A DNA stretch of 64,000 nucleotides. It comes from Dendrolimus kikuchii. Lineage: Eukaryota > Arthropoda > Insecta > Lepidoptera > Lasiocampidae. Location: positions 37,501 to 101,500 of the forward strand of contig CM034390.1 of the NCBI GenBank assembly GCA_019925095.2, given 5' to 3'. The position numbers were made by a program, and so were the translations under genes. Below, piece after piece: positions 38,788 through 50,097 of the stretch (positions are counted from its first letter, which is position 1; each line of letters starts with the position of its first letter). The notes beneath the pieces are model-generated. The model saw only the letters and a list, made by a program, of their open reading frames with translations, was not told the DNA's origin and ran no database searches.

Positions 38788-39510
38788 CTGTGTGTAAGCC
38801 TTAAATTTTTCAACAGTAACTAAGCATCTCAGTGCCTTTTTAACCGACTTCAAAAAAAGGGAGGAGGTTCTCAACTCGTGTTCACCGATTACTCCGAGAT
38901 TTATGTTCCGATTTACGTGGTTTTTTTTTTGTTCGACGCGAAATAACTGCCGTTTGGTCCCCTAAAAATTTGACATAGTTTGGCCCGGTAGTTTTCATTT
39001 TATGAACATTTGTTATGAAAATTTTACCATTCCGTTCCATATGTGCACCGATTACGCTGAGATTTATGATCCGATTTACGTGATTCTTGTTTAGTTTGAT
39101 GCGGAATAGTTGCGATTTGGTTCCCTAAAAATTTGACATAGTTTGGCCCAGTAGTTTTCATTTTACGAACATTTTTTGTTCCCGTTTCTTGGGACCTATA
39201 TTTTTTATCTACCCATACATAGTTACGACACTAAAAACTAACAAAAAAAAACTTCGTTTAAAAAAAACCGACTTCAAAAACTAAAAAGTATAAAATAAAT
39301 TATTTCTAAAGCTTTATTTAATTATTATTAATATATATTATCTAAAACATCTTGAAGTCGGTGCAGAGTGAAACATAAAAATTACTATATTTTTTTTAAA
39401 TTACTAATTGACGTCTGCATTCTGCATGTTACTTTTAACCAATAGCTTATTCGTGGAAACCTGTCATTGGCTTTCTTTTATTAATCATAGTTGTTTAATC
39501 AAATTGTTAA
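38788..39510 (+). repeat. Dispersed repeat split by a MITE
   Basis: 38788-38838 and 39411-39510 together match the uninterrupted copy at 42582-42720 (GTGTAAGCCTTAAATTTTTC ... CCTGTCATTGGCTTTCT). The 570 bases between are an insertion. Confidence 0.8.
38839..39410. mobile_element. MITE-like element, AACCGACTTCAAAA family, copy 2
   Basis: It begins TTAACCGACTTCAAAAAAAGG and shares long stretches with 34428-34960. Comparison with the empty copy at 42582-42720 fixes its limits to within a few bases. The second hairpin arm present in the first copy is missing. Confidence 0.7.
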
Positions 39511-40747
39511 ATAAATAAATAAAATAATTATAATTATTTGCTACGCTCTCTTCTTCTTGTTCAATGCTGGCTTGGCACGTTGCTACGTTTTATCCTGTGA
39601 GCTCTGCGTGGTTGGACTAACCGATGATGCTGCTGCAGCAGTCAACGCCGACCCCGCCACGGCCACTATAACTAAAAACCGCTGACCGGTAAATAAGTTA
39701 CCGGAGGGTAACAAACAGTTCTTCGAGCTGCAGCCGGGCCAAGAACTCGCGCTCGACCCCCCACCGAAGAGCCGAAGAATGCCGTCCCTTTAGCACGGTA
39801 TCAGCTGACCCCAGCATGAACCATTAGTCTCAACTGTTTTAGGGTTTTGGAGCCAATTCGGCAAAAACGGAACTTGTGTACATGTGACTTGTCCGTCCGT
39901 CTCTGCGTCTGCAAATCCAATTTGAGAGGGTCACGTTTCCTATATATCATACCCAACAAACTGACCTCTGTGTTAGTTATTAACGGCGAAACCACCTAGT
40001 GTAAAATCATTACTTATATGTAGCGCAATAATGAAGAATTTGGACGTAATTTTACATTACATCATTGACAAATGTAAAATTTTTGAATGTATTATGAGTG
40101 GAATACTTCTTTTATAACTGTCTCTCGAATTGGGTTATTATTATTGTTGGTAATGAGGTTGTTACGCAGCAGAAGCGCGAGGCGAGGAGGGAGTGGTTAC
40201 GAAGTGAGATTGATCGCGGCTCACGGTGCTGCGCCGCTGAGTGCTTCTCCTAGTATGGAGTTAGTACCTCATATTTAATATATACACTATTAACAAATCT
40301 CTAATTCAAAGAATACTTAGTGTAAATCAGTCACACTTTATAATATTTCATTATAAAACAGTGAGTCCAGCGCAGTGGGCACTTCGGATGTTAGCACCTT
40401 AACTTGATTCCAAAAACTTACTTATTAATTTGCCAAAAAGTAAACCCACTTGCATTCGCATAGTACAATGGTTGCGGTGGCAGTGGTCGCAGATCGGAGG
40501 GGGGGGAGGCGAGTGAAGCATTCCGTTGAGATTGCAGCCCCAGGAATGCTCTCGAACTGTCGGCCCCCGACACGATCCTCGCGCGCTTCAGCACTCCTCT
40601 AATCGAATCCAAACCGAGCACTTAGTTCGCAATGCAGGTGCTGCTTCTGTAACCTTCGTAGAAAAAAAAACCGCTAGTTGGATTAAATACTTACATAAGT
40701 AAGGTGGCGCCGAGAATTCTTAAACAGAAACAATTTCTTAAGACAAA
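39511..40747. other. Intergenic, no gene seen
   Basis: Mixed composition, with a GC-richer patch near 40480-40620. No gene or known repeat was identified. Confidence 0.35.
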
Positions 40748-41293
40748 TCTATACTAATATTATAAAAAGAGTTTGTTGGTTTGAACGCGCTAATCTCAGG
40801 AACCGCTGGTCCGATTTGAAAAATTATTTCAGTGTTGAATAGTAATTTTATCGAGAAAGGCTATATTACATTTTCAAAAAATTAGGGATCCTTACTAAAA
40901 GTCCAATAATGTAAACCCAATGTGTAAAAAAATGACCCGAAAAAATCCTTAGTTAGTGTTTTCTTTTATTTTTTTAAATAATTAAAATGCCGTCGCTTCA
41001 AAAACTCTTTATTTTGTAAAAAAAAATACTCCATATTCAAGACGAATTCAATACCTTTCTAGAACTTTTTGAATTATTCAATTCGGACGTTTCATTCAAA
41101 AGATATCGCGATATTTATAATGTAAGTTTGAAAAATCCTTACAGTGTTAGATAGCCCATTTAACGAAGAAGGCTATAGGCTATATATCATCACGCTAAGA
41201 CCAATAGGAGCGGAGCGCCAATGAAGAATGTTTCAAAATCGGAAGGTTTTGAAAGCAAATTCCACGCGGACGACGCCGCGGGCACAGCTCTAG
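40748..41293 (+). mobile_element. Helitron-like non-autonomous element H1
   Basis: It starts TCTATACTAATATTATAAA after an A and ends CTAG before a T, which fits Helitron rules (5' TC, 3' CTRR, insertion between A and T). The interior has the family block GAACGCGCTAATCTCAGGAA. Confidence 0.6.
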
Positions 41294-41374
41294 TATTATA
41301 TAAGCGAAATCCTCTAAAGCTGTTTTAAACAGCTCTTTTCATCCAGGCAGTGGCATAATCTGTGCATGAGGGCC

Positions 41375-41392
41375 GGGGGGGGGGGGGGGGGG
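41375..41392 (+). repeat. G18 homopolymer
   Basis: Eighteen consecutive Gs in a G-rich context; it could form quadruplex DNA, and its length is prone to sequencing error. Confidence 0.9.
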
Positions 41393-41908
41393 CGGAGGGG
41401 CGCAGACTTACGACTCGACGCCGCGCTTCATCCGCTCCGAAAGATAACGTACTACTTCCCATTCCACGGAAACACTTCTAAAGAGCAGTTACTTGCGAAA
41501 AACAAGTCTATAAAAGCAATTTTAAAAGAGTTTTGGTTCGATTATGCGCTTTGTTAATCTGTTGATTATGCCAGTGGATGCCGCCGACGCCCGTTTGCGC
41601 CCGAGGCGGGTAAATGCATAATTTTAAATATTCATGTGGCGCCAGTTAGCGGCGCCATTATGCGCCATGAATATGCGCGAAGACTCGCCGCGTCACTCTC
41701 CACCTAAAACACTGCATTATTTATAGTGACGTCACTATTCCAAAATAATTTCCATTTTATAACCAAAACGTTTCACCTCTTGCCATTTAAAGACGGACGA
41801 GATATTGCTGATTTTTTACTTCTTCTCAAAATTATCTCCTCCCCTCCAATATTGATTGTCCAGATCTTCTAAGCAAGGTCCACTTTAATATTGTTGCGAA
41901 GTTTATAC

Positions 41909-42468
41909 TGTTACGTGCTGTGGGTGCCGAGATTGGAAGTAAACACCGATTTAAAGAGAAAATGCCTTTATTAAATAAAAATACCTCTTTAAATTATGCA
42001 CACGCTTTTTCTCGATTGACTCACGTTCCGATCTGTGCAATCGACGTTCCGGTGTCTCGCCAGTGAACGATCTCGAAGCTTCATGTCTTGATGCTAGTCT
42101 GAAGGCCCTTTTGATCCCTTTTTTTTCTCTTTTCGTTGCTTTCGGTTCGCTAGCCCGTGCGAGTCTGCCGCCGTGCGCAGATTGTCGCGCTTATATACCC
42201 GGCCGACGGTCTAGAATGAGCTTTTTGACGTCATTCGATTATATGTCTATCCTTGTTCAACAAATACTCCCGTCCCTGTTACTTATTACGAGTTTGTTCC
42301 GGTTCCTTCTCGAATATATCCGTCTCGTTTTAACATTCGTCTGAACGTATATTTCCATCCTGCTCTTTCGTGTCCTTGTATTGCAACATTGTATTGTGTT
42401 ATTGTTAAGGCGAAGACTACACGCTATTTTCTTAAGGAGAATAAATTCTGCTACGCGTACCCGTCACA
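41909..42468 (-). mobile_element. Solo LTR with 4-bp target duplication
   Basis: The 560-base unit starts TG and ends CA on both strands (TGTGACGGG ... CACGTAACA on the minus strand) and is flanked by ATAC on both sides. The minus strand has GGGTATATAAGCGCG as a TATA box and AATAAA near the 3' end. No internal retroelement sequence is adjacent, so it is a solo LTR left by recombination, most likely of a Ty3/gypsy-type element. Confidence 0.7.
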
Positions 42469-42581
42469 ATACGATTTAATCAACCCATATATGTACTAAT
42501 TACAGACAAAACTCATTTCTGATGCGAGCAAGTAACTATTTAAATAATGTACGTAAATACGATGACATCGACCCGGTGTGT

Positions 42582-42720
42582 AAGCCTTAAATTTTTCAAG
42601 AGTGACTAAGCATCTCGGTGCCTTTACGTCTGCCTGTTACTTGTAACCAATAGCTTATTCGTGGAAACCTGTCATTGGCTTTCTGTTGTTAATTATAGTT
42701 ATCTAATCAAATTGTATATA
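42582..42720 (+). repeat. Dispersed repeat, uninterrupted copy
   Basis: It matches the two halves of the repeat at 38788-38838 and 39411-39510 and serves as the empty site for the MITE insertion there. Confidence 0.8.
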
Positions 42721-44110
42721 GCTGTAGGTTTTTCATAATTAAATAAATAAATAAAAAACCTTGACAGCTGTCAAGTTCCTTTCGATTCATTAGTGAAGGA
42801 ATTGTAATAAAATTTTATTTTTTTTAAGTTATAATAATATTTTTTTTATTATTAACGAATATAATGTAATATAAAGTTAATAATGGTAACTGAAGTAGGA
42901 AACATATGTTTGGGATTCTATTTTTTATTATGTACAAAAAACCTGTATACACTCAAGAAAAATAATCGTCGCGACACCACACTGTTCAATGCGAAACAGA
43001 AAGACGAAACGAAAATAACTGGCTTGCTTTCTATAAGAGAGAGAGATACAGACAGAGAAACACGCGCACGCCGCACGGCTTACAACTATAGCAAAAAGTG
43101 TCCTTACAACTTTTGCTCTTCATTTTTCTCCGTCTAGCCCCCTTTCGCAACGCGCGGTAAAGAACTTCGTTCCAATAACATAATGTTCAGAAAGAGAGAG
43201 AGTATGACCAACTCGCTCGAGCATCTACTTGTCGGCAATGTCCATCGCGAGTTATATAATACTATTCAGAATCAGTTGATCTTGAAGACTGGTCTAAACA
43301 GAATTACAACATGATTATGATACGCGTGATAAATAAAGCTGACACGACGTGAATTTCGAAGAAAGTTATATGGTCGTGAAGACCATCCATCCATCGCTTC
43401 ATACGGTTGCATTTATCAGTTTGACGCGTCATCTCGCTGTGGAACTGCCGTCCATCCTTTTGTCCGTTGCGCCTTCCGTTCCTGAGGGAAAATCTCGCTA
43501 TGGTTTCAACATTATCGTACAGTTGAGTCTTTCCTTCTACAAGTAGACTTATAAAGAGACAAAAGACAACTCAGTCCAGTGACAAAATGTTTAATTCAAG
43601 AAATAGTCTGTGACCTTTGTATGCTGTTTTATCCTTAAAGTAGCATCTGTGTAGTATACGGTACGGTGGTTGGATAACAACTGCCTAAGCCGACTCCACT
43701 GACACCTTATAAATATAGTATGAGCTCTAAGAAAGTAATCACAATCTACCCGCACATGAATTACAATCTCAGACACACTTATCATAAAAGATTAGTAGGT
43801 GACAAGCAGACGAAGCCGCGATAACCAGCACGAAGGTAATAAAAGTGTTTTATACTGTTCAATGAGAGAAGTAGGTTAAGAGGGAGTACGTGGCGCGTCG
43901 TCAGTGTGGCTGCTGCTCACCGCCCTCCGCCGGGTTCAATGGCAATTTAGTTGATTTACCACTTACTTATTACAGAGTTTACTTGTTTCAATCATCTTTA
44001 ATAGTAAGTTAACAGTTTAAATGATAATAGTAATGCATTTAAGATGTTATTATTAACATTCCATACCGGAGGAGAAAACAGCCTGTTGTAGCATTTGTAT
44101 TCCACGTATG
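42721..44110. other. Intergenic, no gene seen
   Basis: AT-rich sequence with short purine-rich (GAGA) tracts near 43030-43060 and 43190. No coding or repeat family was recognised. Confidence 0.35.
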
Positions 44111-44283
44111 CCGTAGACCAGTGGTTCTTAACCGGAGGTCCGCGGACCACTGGTGATCCCTGGAGGCCTTTAAAGTCGTAATAAATAAGTGACGTGAAGT
44201 GTTATGTCGTGTCATCATAACGCAAACCGCGCCACGGCACAAGTCCGAAAGCAATACGCAATTACTTGACTAAAAATCCATCC

Positions 44284-44527
44284 GCAATTATTACGCACTG
44301 CGTTATTCATCATCAAGCATTGGCTGCCAAAACACTCCCGGAATGCTTCGATGAAATCAGCTATAAAAGTAGTTAACTTCATTAAAAAGAGTGCACTCAA
44401 TACTCGACTTTTCAAACGATTGTGCTCTGACATGAACTCTGAACATGAAACTTTGCTTTTCCACACGGATGTGCGTTGGCTTTCGAAAGAAAGCATGCTG
44501 TTAAGGTTGTACGATCTAAGAGAGTGA
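44284..44527 (+). pseudogene. hAT transposase fragment (ZBED5-like)
   Basis: With one frameshift near 44368 the segment reads VIHHQALAAKTLPECFDEI, then VVNFIKKSALNTRLFKRLCS, then ETLLFHTDVRWLSKESMLLR. This is the conserved core of Charlie/ZBED5-type hAT transposases (HRQALA ... VNFIKS ... LLFHTEVRWLSRG). Only ~80 codons survive, so it is non-functional. Confidence 0.75.
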
Positions 44528-44528
44528 A

Positions 44529-44587
44529 GGAGTACAAATATTCTTGATCAAAAAGGAAAACTTGTTGATCAAGAATATTTGTACTCC
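44529..44587. repeat. Perfect 22-bp inverted repeat
   Basis: 44529-44550 and 44566-44587 are exact reverse complements around a 15-base loop (GGAGTACAAATATTCTTGAT...). It sits between the hAT fragment and the nested family S element. Confidence 0.9.
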
Positions 44588-44606
44588 GTGCAGGAAAAGA
44601 AAATTA

Positions 44607-44898
44607 TCCGTGCAGGAACGGAGAAAGAATACAATTTCCTGCGTTGGGGCAGCCTGTCGTAGGAGGCGACTTAACAACCCACAGCCAGGTGGTAGGGTCT
44701 GGTCTAAAGTATGTCGCCATAACAACCTTCGAGTTGTGTTCCGGCATTAGTGACCAGGTTCCAGTTTCCCTTAAGAGAGCAGCAGCGCATTTGTAGTACC
44801 TTTGGTGTTGCAAATGTCCATAGGCGATGGTAACCGCTTTCCATCAAGTGGGCCATTTGCCTGTCTGCTGACCTCCTGCAATAAAAAAAAAAAAAAAA
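44607..44898 (+). mobile_element. Family S short element, copy S3, nested in hAT
   Basis: Near full length, from ATCCGTGCAGGAACGG to an A16-A18 tail. It lacks ~30 bases in the middle (GGTAGGG joined to TCTGGTCTAAAG). Confidence 0.85.
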
Positions 44899-45267
44899 CA
44901 AAGAGTTGCTTGATCATTCTGCCAGCCCCAATTTCAACTTCATTTTGCTTATTTAGTCGACTTTTTCAAATCGATACCATGTAACCGATTGGGTGGTCCC
45001 TGGCAAGACAGAAATTTAGTAAAATGCTCCCTCATGACTTGAAGGTTAAGAACCACTGCCGTAGACGAAGAGTGCGAGTTGCCGGCAGAGATATTGACGG
45101 AACCAAAGCTCCGGCTGTCGTGCACGTCGCGCCGCCTTGCACCCGTACCCCGCTCAACAATCAAGAACCACCCACTCCAGTAATATGCTGAAATGTTAAA
45201 AATGAAATATTATGGCCTTCTACAATATTTGACGGGTTTCTACGTGGTATTAATGTCTGGTTTCGGG

Positions 45268-45465
45268 TGGCCTGATAAAACAACCCACAGCCAGGTGGAA
45301 GAGCATTCGCCCGACTGAGTGGCCAACACCACAAATCCAAGCGAGCAACCGCCATAACAACCTTGAGTTGCGTCATCGGCATCAGTGGTCATGTTTAAAT
45401 CCCCAATTTGCAAATTGCAAATGTGTGTAGGCGACGGCGGTCACTTTCGTCAGGTAGTCATCCTC
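45268..45465 (+). mobile_element. Family S short element, copy S4 (diverged)
   Basis: It shares AACAACCCACAGCCAGGTGG and CCGCCATAACAACCTTGAGT with the family but has many substitutions and no tail. Confidence 0.55.
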
Positions 45466-45480
45466 TTATCTCACCTTATG

Positions 45481-45740
45481 CGTGCAGGAACGGAGAAAGA
45501 ATGCAATTTCCTGCGTTGGGGCGGCCTGTCGTAAGAGGCGACTTAACAACCCACAGCCAGGTGGTAGGGCATTTGCTCGACTGGATAGCTACCACCCCTA
45601 GTCTAAAGTATGTCGCCATAACAACCTTGAGTTATGTTCCGGCATTAGTGACCAGGTTCCAGTCTCCCTTAAGAGAGCAGCAGCGCATTCAAGTGGGCCG
45701 TCTGCCTGTCTGTTGATCTCCTGCAATAAAAAAAAACAAA
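45481..45740 (+). mobile_element. Family S short element, copy S5
   Basis: Full 5' start (CGTGCAGGAACGGAG) and poly(A) tail. About 50 bases before the 3' end are deleted (GCAGCGCATT joined to CAAGTGGGCC). Confidence 0.85.
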
Positions 45741-46560
45741 CATTTTCACTTTGTCTCTCATAAATTGTATAAAAGTTCAATAATATTTAGTTTCATACGG
45801 TATTTAACTAGCTGTCATCGTATTTGTTTTTTTTTTTAACAAGAAATGCCCGTTGAAAAGATTTCAGTGTAAAATAGTTTAAAATACTTAAACTTTATAA
45901 AGTTTATGTCATATTCCACCCAGTATTATGGTAAATGAACGGATTGTAAGACCCTATAATAGATAGAAAGAAGCCAAATACCTCGACGGCTAATTAACTA
46001 CCAAATGAAAATAAATGTTATTGAATATTTCCACAAATGATGCGAGAAAAATAAGTGAAAATGTTTCCATACAGAGTCGTACCTTTTCAGACGTAGCGCA
46101 TATGAAAATGAAATAAAATGCAAGCGGATAAATTGGGTAGTGCATTTCCAGTGTGTTTCCTTTCAATTCCCGAAGAATATTGCAACGTGCAGGCGCCAGT
46201 CGCTAGTGGGGGCCCGCGGTCGAGCGCACCCGCGCGGGCTCGAGCCCGACTCGTCCGTGGCTCCATCACAATCGTAGACATTTTGTAGGCTGTTTACTTC
46301 TTTTGAAGAATATGTCCCGTGGCTCACAGGGCAGAAGTTTTCTTAAGTTAAATTCTCGGGGCAGGTGAAATTTCGATACGATGTAGTTCTAAACCGATTT
46401 ACCTCACTAACACCTTCGTGTTAATTTTTATTCATACAGACTAAGACAAATGGATGGACGGACATCAAGATTTCACAAGGGTTTGATTTTACATAATGGC
46501 TACAACGCCCTAAAAAGAGATCAATTGACCAATTGGGCAACAGGGATTGGGCAACAATTT
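45741..46560. other. Intergenic, no gene seen
   Basis: AT-rich apart from a small GC-rich patch at about 46185-46265. No coding frame or repeat family was recognised. Confidence 0.35.
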
Positions 46561-46793
46561 GACAGGTGGTAGGGCATTTGCCCGACTGAATGGCTACCAC
46601 CCCTGGTCTAAAGTATGTCGGCATAACAACCTTAAGTTGTGTTCCGGCATTAGTGACCAGGTTCCAGTCTCCCTTAAGAGAGCTGCAGCGCATTTGTAGC
46701 ACCTTTGGTGTTGCAAATGTCTATAGGCGATGGTAACCGCTTTCCATCAAGTGGGCCGTCCGCCTGTCTGCTGATCTCCTGCAATAAAAAAAA
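46561..46793 (+). mobile_element. Family S short element, copy S6 (5'-truncated)
   Basis: It starts at CAGGTGGTAGGGCATTTGCC and ends CTGCAATAAAAAAAA. Confidence 0.85.
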
Positions 46794-47182
46794 GGGAAGA
46801 AATATTGCATTCATTATTTTTTTGTAATAATTATCTATAGACTATTAGTAGGGGAGCCCAAGCGGCGATTTTGGGATTTACTCCAGCGCGGCAGAATAAC
46901 ATAAGAGGGGAAACCTGCCACTCTATTATGGACCCCCACCATACATGAACTCTTCATATAGGGTCGTGCGTTTAGAGCAGCCGATCAGAATAGAAAAAAA
47001 TCGATTGTTAAATAAAACTCAAACGCGTCAGATTAGGACAAAGTGAGTTAATTACATGCAGAACAGTCTACACTTCAATAATCTGACAATTTGCGCGTGA
47101 CATAAGAAAATAAGAGAGTCACAAAGTTGCAAAAAAAAACGTCTTCCGGACATTGTCGAGCGCGCTCGAATTTTACATACTA

Positions 47183-47765
47183 CTAGCTGTACCCGGCAGA
47201 CGTTGTCCTGCCTTTAAAAAATAAAAATCTAGAACCCGATTCCAGCGCCATCTACCGGGACCAAATGTTAAGCTAAACTATTCTCGATTCCACTCGAACA
47301 AAAAAAAAATCATCAAAATCAGGCCCACCGTTTAGGCGGAATATCGCGGCGCCAACAATCCAATCGTTAATTTAAACCAATGAAACAATAAAAAACACCT
47401 AAATTCTGGTATCCGATTGCAGCGCCATCTACCTGGTTTAAATTTGAATCTAAATCATCCCAGTAGAAAATTATTAAAATACTAATATCGCTATTAAAAA
47501 ATAGTGATTAGTGGTAGAAGGCTGAAAATGTTGGGTTTGAATGTATTTTTTAATGTCAAATCATAAAAATATCAAAATAAAAAAAATTACAAAAATACAT
47601 TTAGGGGTGGGTCACCCTTATCATTTAGGGGTATGAAAAATAGATGTTGCCCGATTCTCAGACCTATCCGATATGCACACAAAATTTCATACAAATCGGT
47701 TCAGCCGTTTCGGAGGAGTTTGGTAACAAACACCGCGACACGAGAATTTTATATATTACATTATA
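47183..47765 (-). mobile_element. Helitron-like element J1
   Basis: On the minus strand it ends GTCTGCCGGGTACAGCTAG followed by T, and it starts near an ATATATAAAATTCTCGTGTC block. It contains a repeated CCCGATT/AGCGCCATCTACC motif. It is related to J2 and J3. Confidence 0.55.
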
Positions 47766-47889
47766 AAGTTTTCAATTAAATAAATTACAGAATCCTAAAA
47801 ATGTAGCATATCTATTGAGAAGGAGTTACTAGTTGACCGGTATCCAGTTATCGAGTGAGTGTGCGTATGCAAGTCAAACGCACCCCTTG

Positions 47890-48333
47890 TGTGGAGACTC
47901 AGAGTAGTTGCACGGGCAACAACCACTACCCACTAAAACCACCCTCCTCCCATGTGCCCCGCGCTTTTTATGTAGGAAAGGCTGAGACTTAGAACGTAGT
48001 TACGCCCAGTCCGATCCAGCGCAAAAAGTGCCTGAATGTGCCCCGGGAATCAGAACACATCCACTTCGTCGACGGGGGTGATGAATCCTTTGCTCCCTTG
48101 ATAGCTAAAGGCCCCCCGAAGCGGTATTATTCAGGGTGGGAAGTCATGCGCATACCTGCGTCTCGAGTCCCCAATACTCCCCTCCCTATCTCGTTCGGTG
48201 GCCGCTTTGAGAGACATTACCGTCTCGCAAAAAGTAACCGCAGCCCCCCAGGTATCGCTGCTATGCAGCATGGCTTTCACCAGACTGCAGAGCGAGTCGA
48301 TCGCTCCTACTTGTGTCTCGAGTTCGAGGGTTG
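47890..48333 (-). mobile_element. 5'-truncated R1-clade (telomeric-type) LINE with 13-bp target duplication
   Basis: AACGCACCCCTTG occurs on both sides (47877-47889 and 48334-48346). Inside, on the minus strand, are the last ~70 codons of an ORF2 related to those of B and C (GAIDSLCSLVKAMLHSSDTW ... FCETVM ... RRRYAHDFPP-stop, compare RRYAHLLPP in B), then a 3' UTR with TTTTAGTGGGTA. No poly(A) tail is visible. It lies far from the telomere, so it may come from a relative with different target specificity. Confidence 0.85.
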
Positions 48334-48481
48334 AACGCACCCCTTGCACTAAGTGGGCACTATTTTAATGTTACCGTTATATATTGTATAATATATTGTG
48401 TTTGAATTCAATTTTTATCACACAATCAATGACACCTAAGCGTGTTATGACTCAATATACATATCATCTAACATGTGACTC

Positions 48482-48819
48482 TCTGAAAGAGAGTGTCGGG
48501 GTGAAGGTAAGGAAAGGAATGCTCCGGTGGTTCGGGCATGTGGAAAGAATGCATGATGAAAGAATCACTAAACAGATATACAATGCAAAAGTGGATGGAT
48601 GCAGAAGTCGTGGAAGGCCACGACACACCTTCCATGATCAAATTGATCGTGTACTAGCGGAGGGTGATGTCAGGAGCCTTAAGAACAGACGAGCGTGCAT
48701 GAGAAGAGCTATGAATGTCAAAGAAGCAAGTGAGGCGTGTAAGAATGGGCCTAAATGGCGCTCTGTTGTTCGTGCCTACCCCGCAAGGGAACTGGCGTGA
48801 AGTTATGTATGTATGTATC
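48482..48819 (+). mobile_element. 3' fragment of a LINE, copy R-1
   Basis: It encodes the C-terminal ~100 residues of a non-LTR polymerase (KESVGVKVRKGMLRWFGHVE ... RGRPRHTFHDQIDRVLAEGD ... RAYPAREL-stop) and then has a (TATG)n tail. It is the same family as 53917-54578 and 61744-62150. The GMLRWFGHVERM motif is common downstream of RT in RTE-like and related LINEs. Confidence 0.75.
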
Positions 48820-49554
48820 TAACATGTGTAATACGCTTGTATTTATTGTAATAAAATTTCCAATAATGTCTATTATTTACTTTTATTTCAGTCTGCTTTT
48901 ATACCTACAGCAAAATAAAAGTGCTGCCCGTAAGTGATACAGTGAATAGAGTAGGGCTGGGCCGAACTCGAGCCTCGTGTCGGATCGTACGCTGATCTCG
49001 AGCACAGTTGTCAGGTTTGGCAATGCGATACTCCCACATTACTACGCGTAGGTGCACCGTCCCTAAATCCCTGATAAATAATTTAACAATTACCAGCATA
49101 TCTTAAATGCGCGTATTGCCTTTATATAAATCTATTCATTGAGTAACATTTAGTTCAATTATTTATTCTATTACCGTAAATGACAGAGGAGACTTTGTAC
49201 AGTTTACCGAAATCCTAAAAATAAAAACTTTTTGCTCTATTGACTGTTGGGTTTTAAAAATAATGCCAAGAAATAAAATAGTTGAAAAGAATATTTAAAT
49301 GTGTGTATAAAACATAAGTCAAATTATTAACATCATTAGTGATAGTCGGTTTTTCATATACCTGCCATTACAATAATAAAGTGCCATCTGCATCATTCAA
49401 GAATTAAAGAATTTTTATGGCCCTGATATTTTGCGTCTGCCAGAAAACTTGTTCATCTCCTAATTAATCCGTCCGCAATGATTTGTAAGGTTTGAATGGC
49501 AGTCCTATGATCAAAGAATAATTGGATAAACAGACGTGTCACCATTGCGGCATT
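48820..49554. other. Intergenic, no gene seen
   Basis: AT-rich sequence with no recognised feature. Confidence 0.35.
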
Positions 49555-49559
49555 ACTAT

Positions 49560-49815
49560 ATTATACTTAATATTATAAAGCTGAAGAGCTTTTTTGTTTG
49601 AACGCGCTAATCTCAAGAACTACTGGTCTGATTTGAAAAATTCTTTCAGTGTTAGATAGCCCATTTATCGAGGAAGGCTATAGGCTATATATCATGCTAA
49701 GACCAATAGGAGCGGACCACCAATGAAGAATTTTTCAAAATCGGGGGGATTTTTTTAACTTACTTTTTTTTTACTATTCCACGCGGACGAAGTCGCGGCC
49801 AGAAGCATGTAGTTT
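49560..49815 (+). mobile_element. Helitron-like element H2 (degraded)
   Basis: It shares TTGAACGCGCTAATCTCAAG and the GGCTATAGGCTATATATC block with H1, H3 and H4, and its 3' end is altered (CGCGGCCAGAAGCATGTAG). Confidence 0.55.
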
Positions 49816-50097
49816 GATAAAATAATTGTGGTGTTATGTGACTTTGCTCAAAGCGCTGCTGGTAAACTTTGTCAAGTTTATTTTGAAGCATTGCTCACCG
49901 CAGCCGTGTCGGTGTCAGCATGAATAAAACATGCCGCTCGGTAAGCGAGAGGCGAGCACTCCGGCCGCGCCACACTCCTGGTTAGCGAATGCATTTACCA
50001 TAGAAAGCAATTACAAATAGAAACGCCCTTGTGAGTAGTCCTAAAGCATTATTACCTCCTTATGGTGTTCAGGTCTCAATCGTCCACGCAGGATTTA

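Larger units (their letters stand above)
44119..45058 (+). mobile_element. hAT transposon remnant with 8-bp target duplication
   Basis: The terminal inverted repeats are CAGTGGTTCTTAACC (44119) and GGTTAAGAACCACTG (ending 45058). CCGTAGAC occurs directly on both sides (44111-44118 and 45059-45066), the 8-bp duplication that hAT transposases make. A decayed transposase fragment and a nested family S element lie inside. Confidence 0.9.

Noticed and set aside
42063..42344. 93-codon hydrophobic plus-strand frame
   Set aside because: It lies antisense within a solo LTR whose regulatory motifs read on the other strand.
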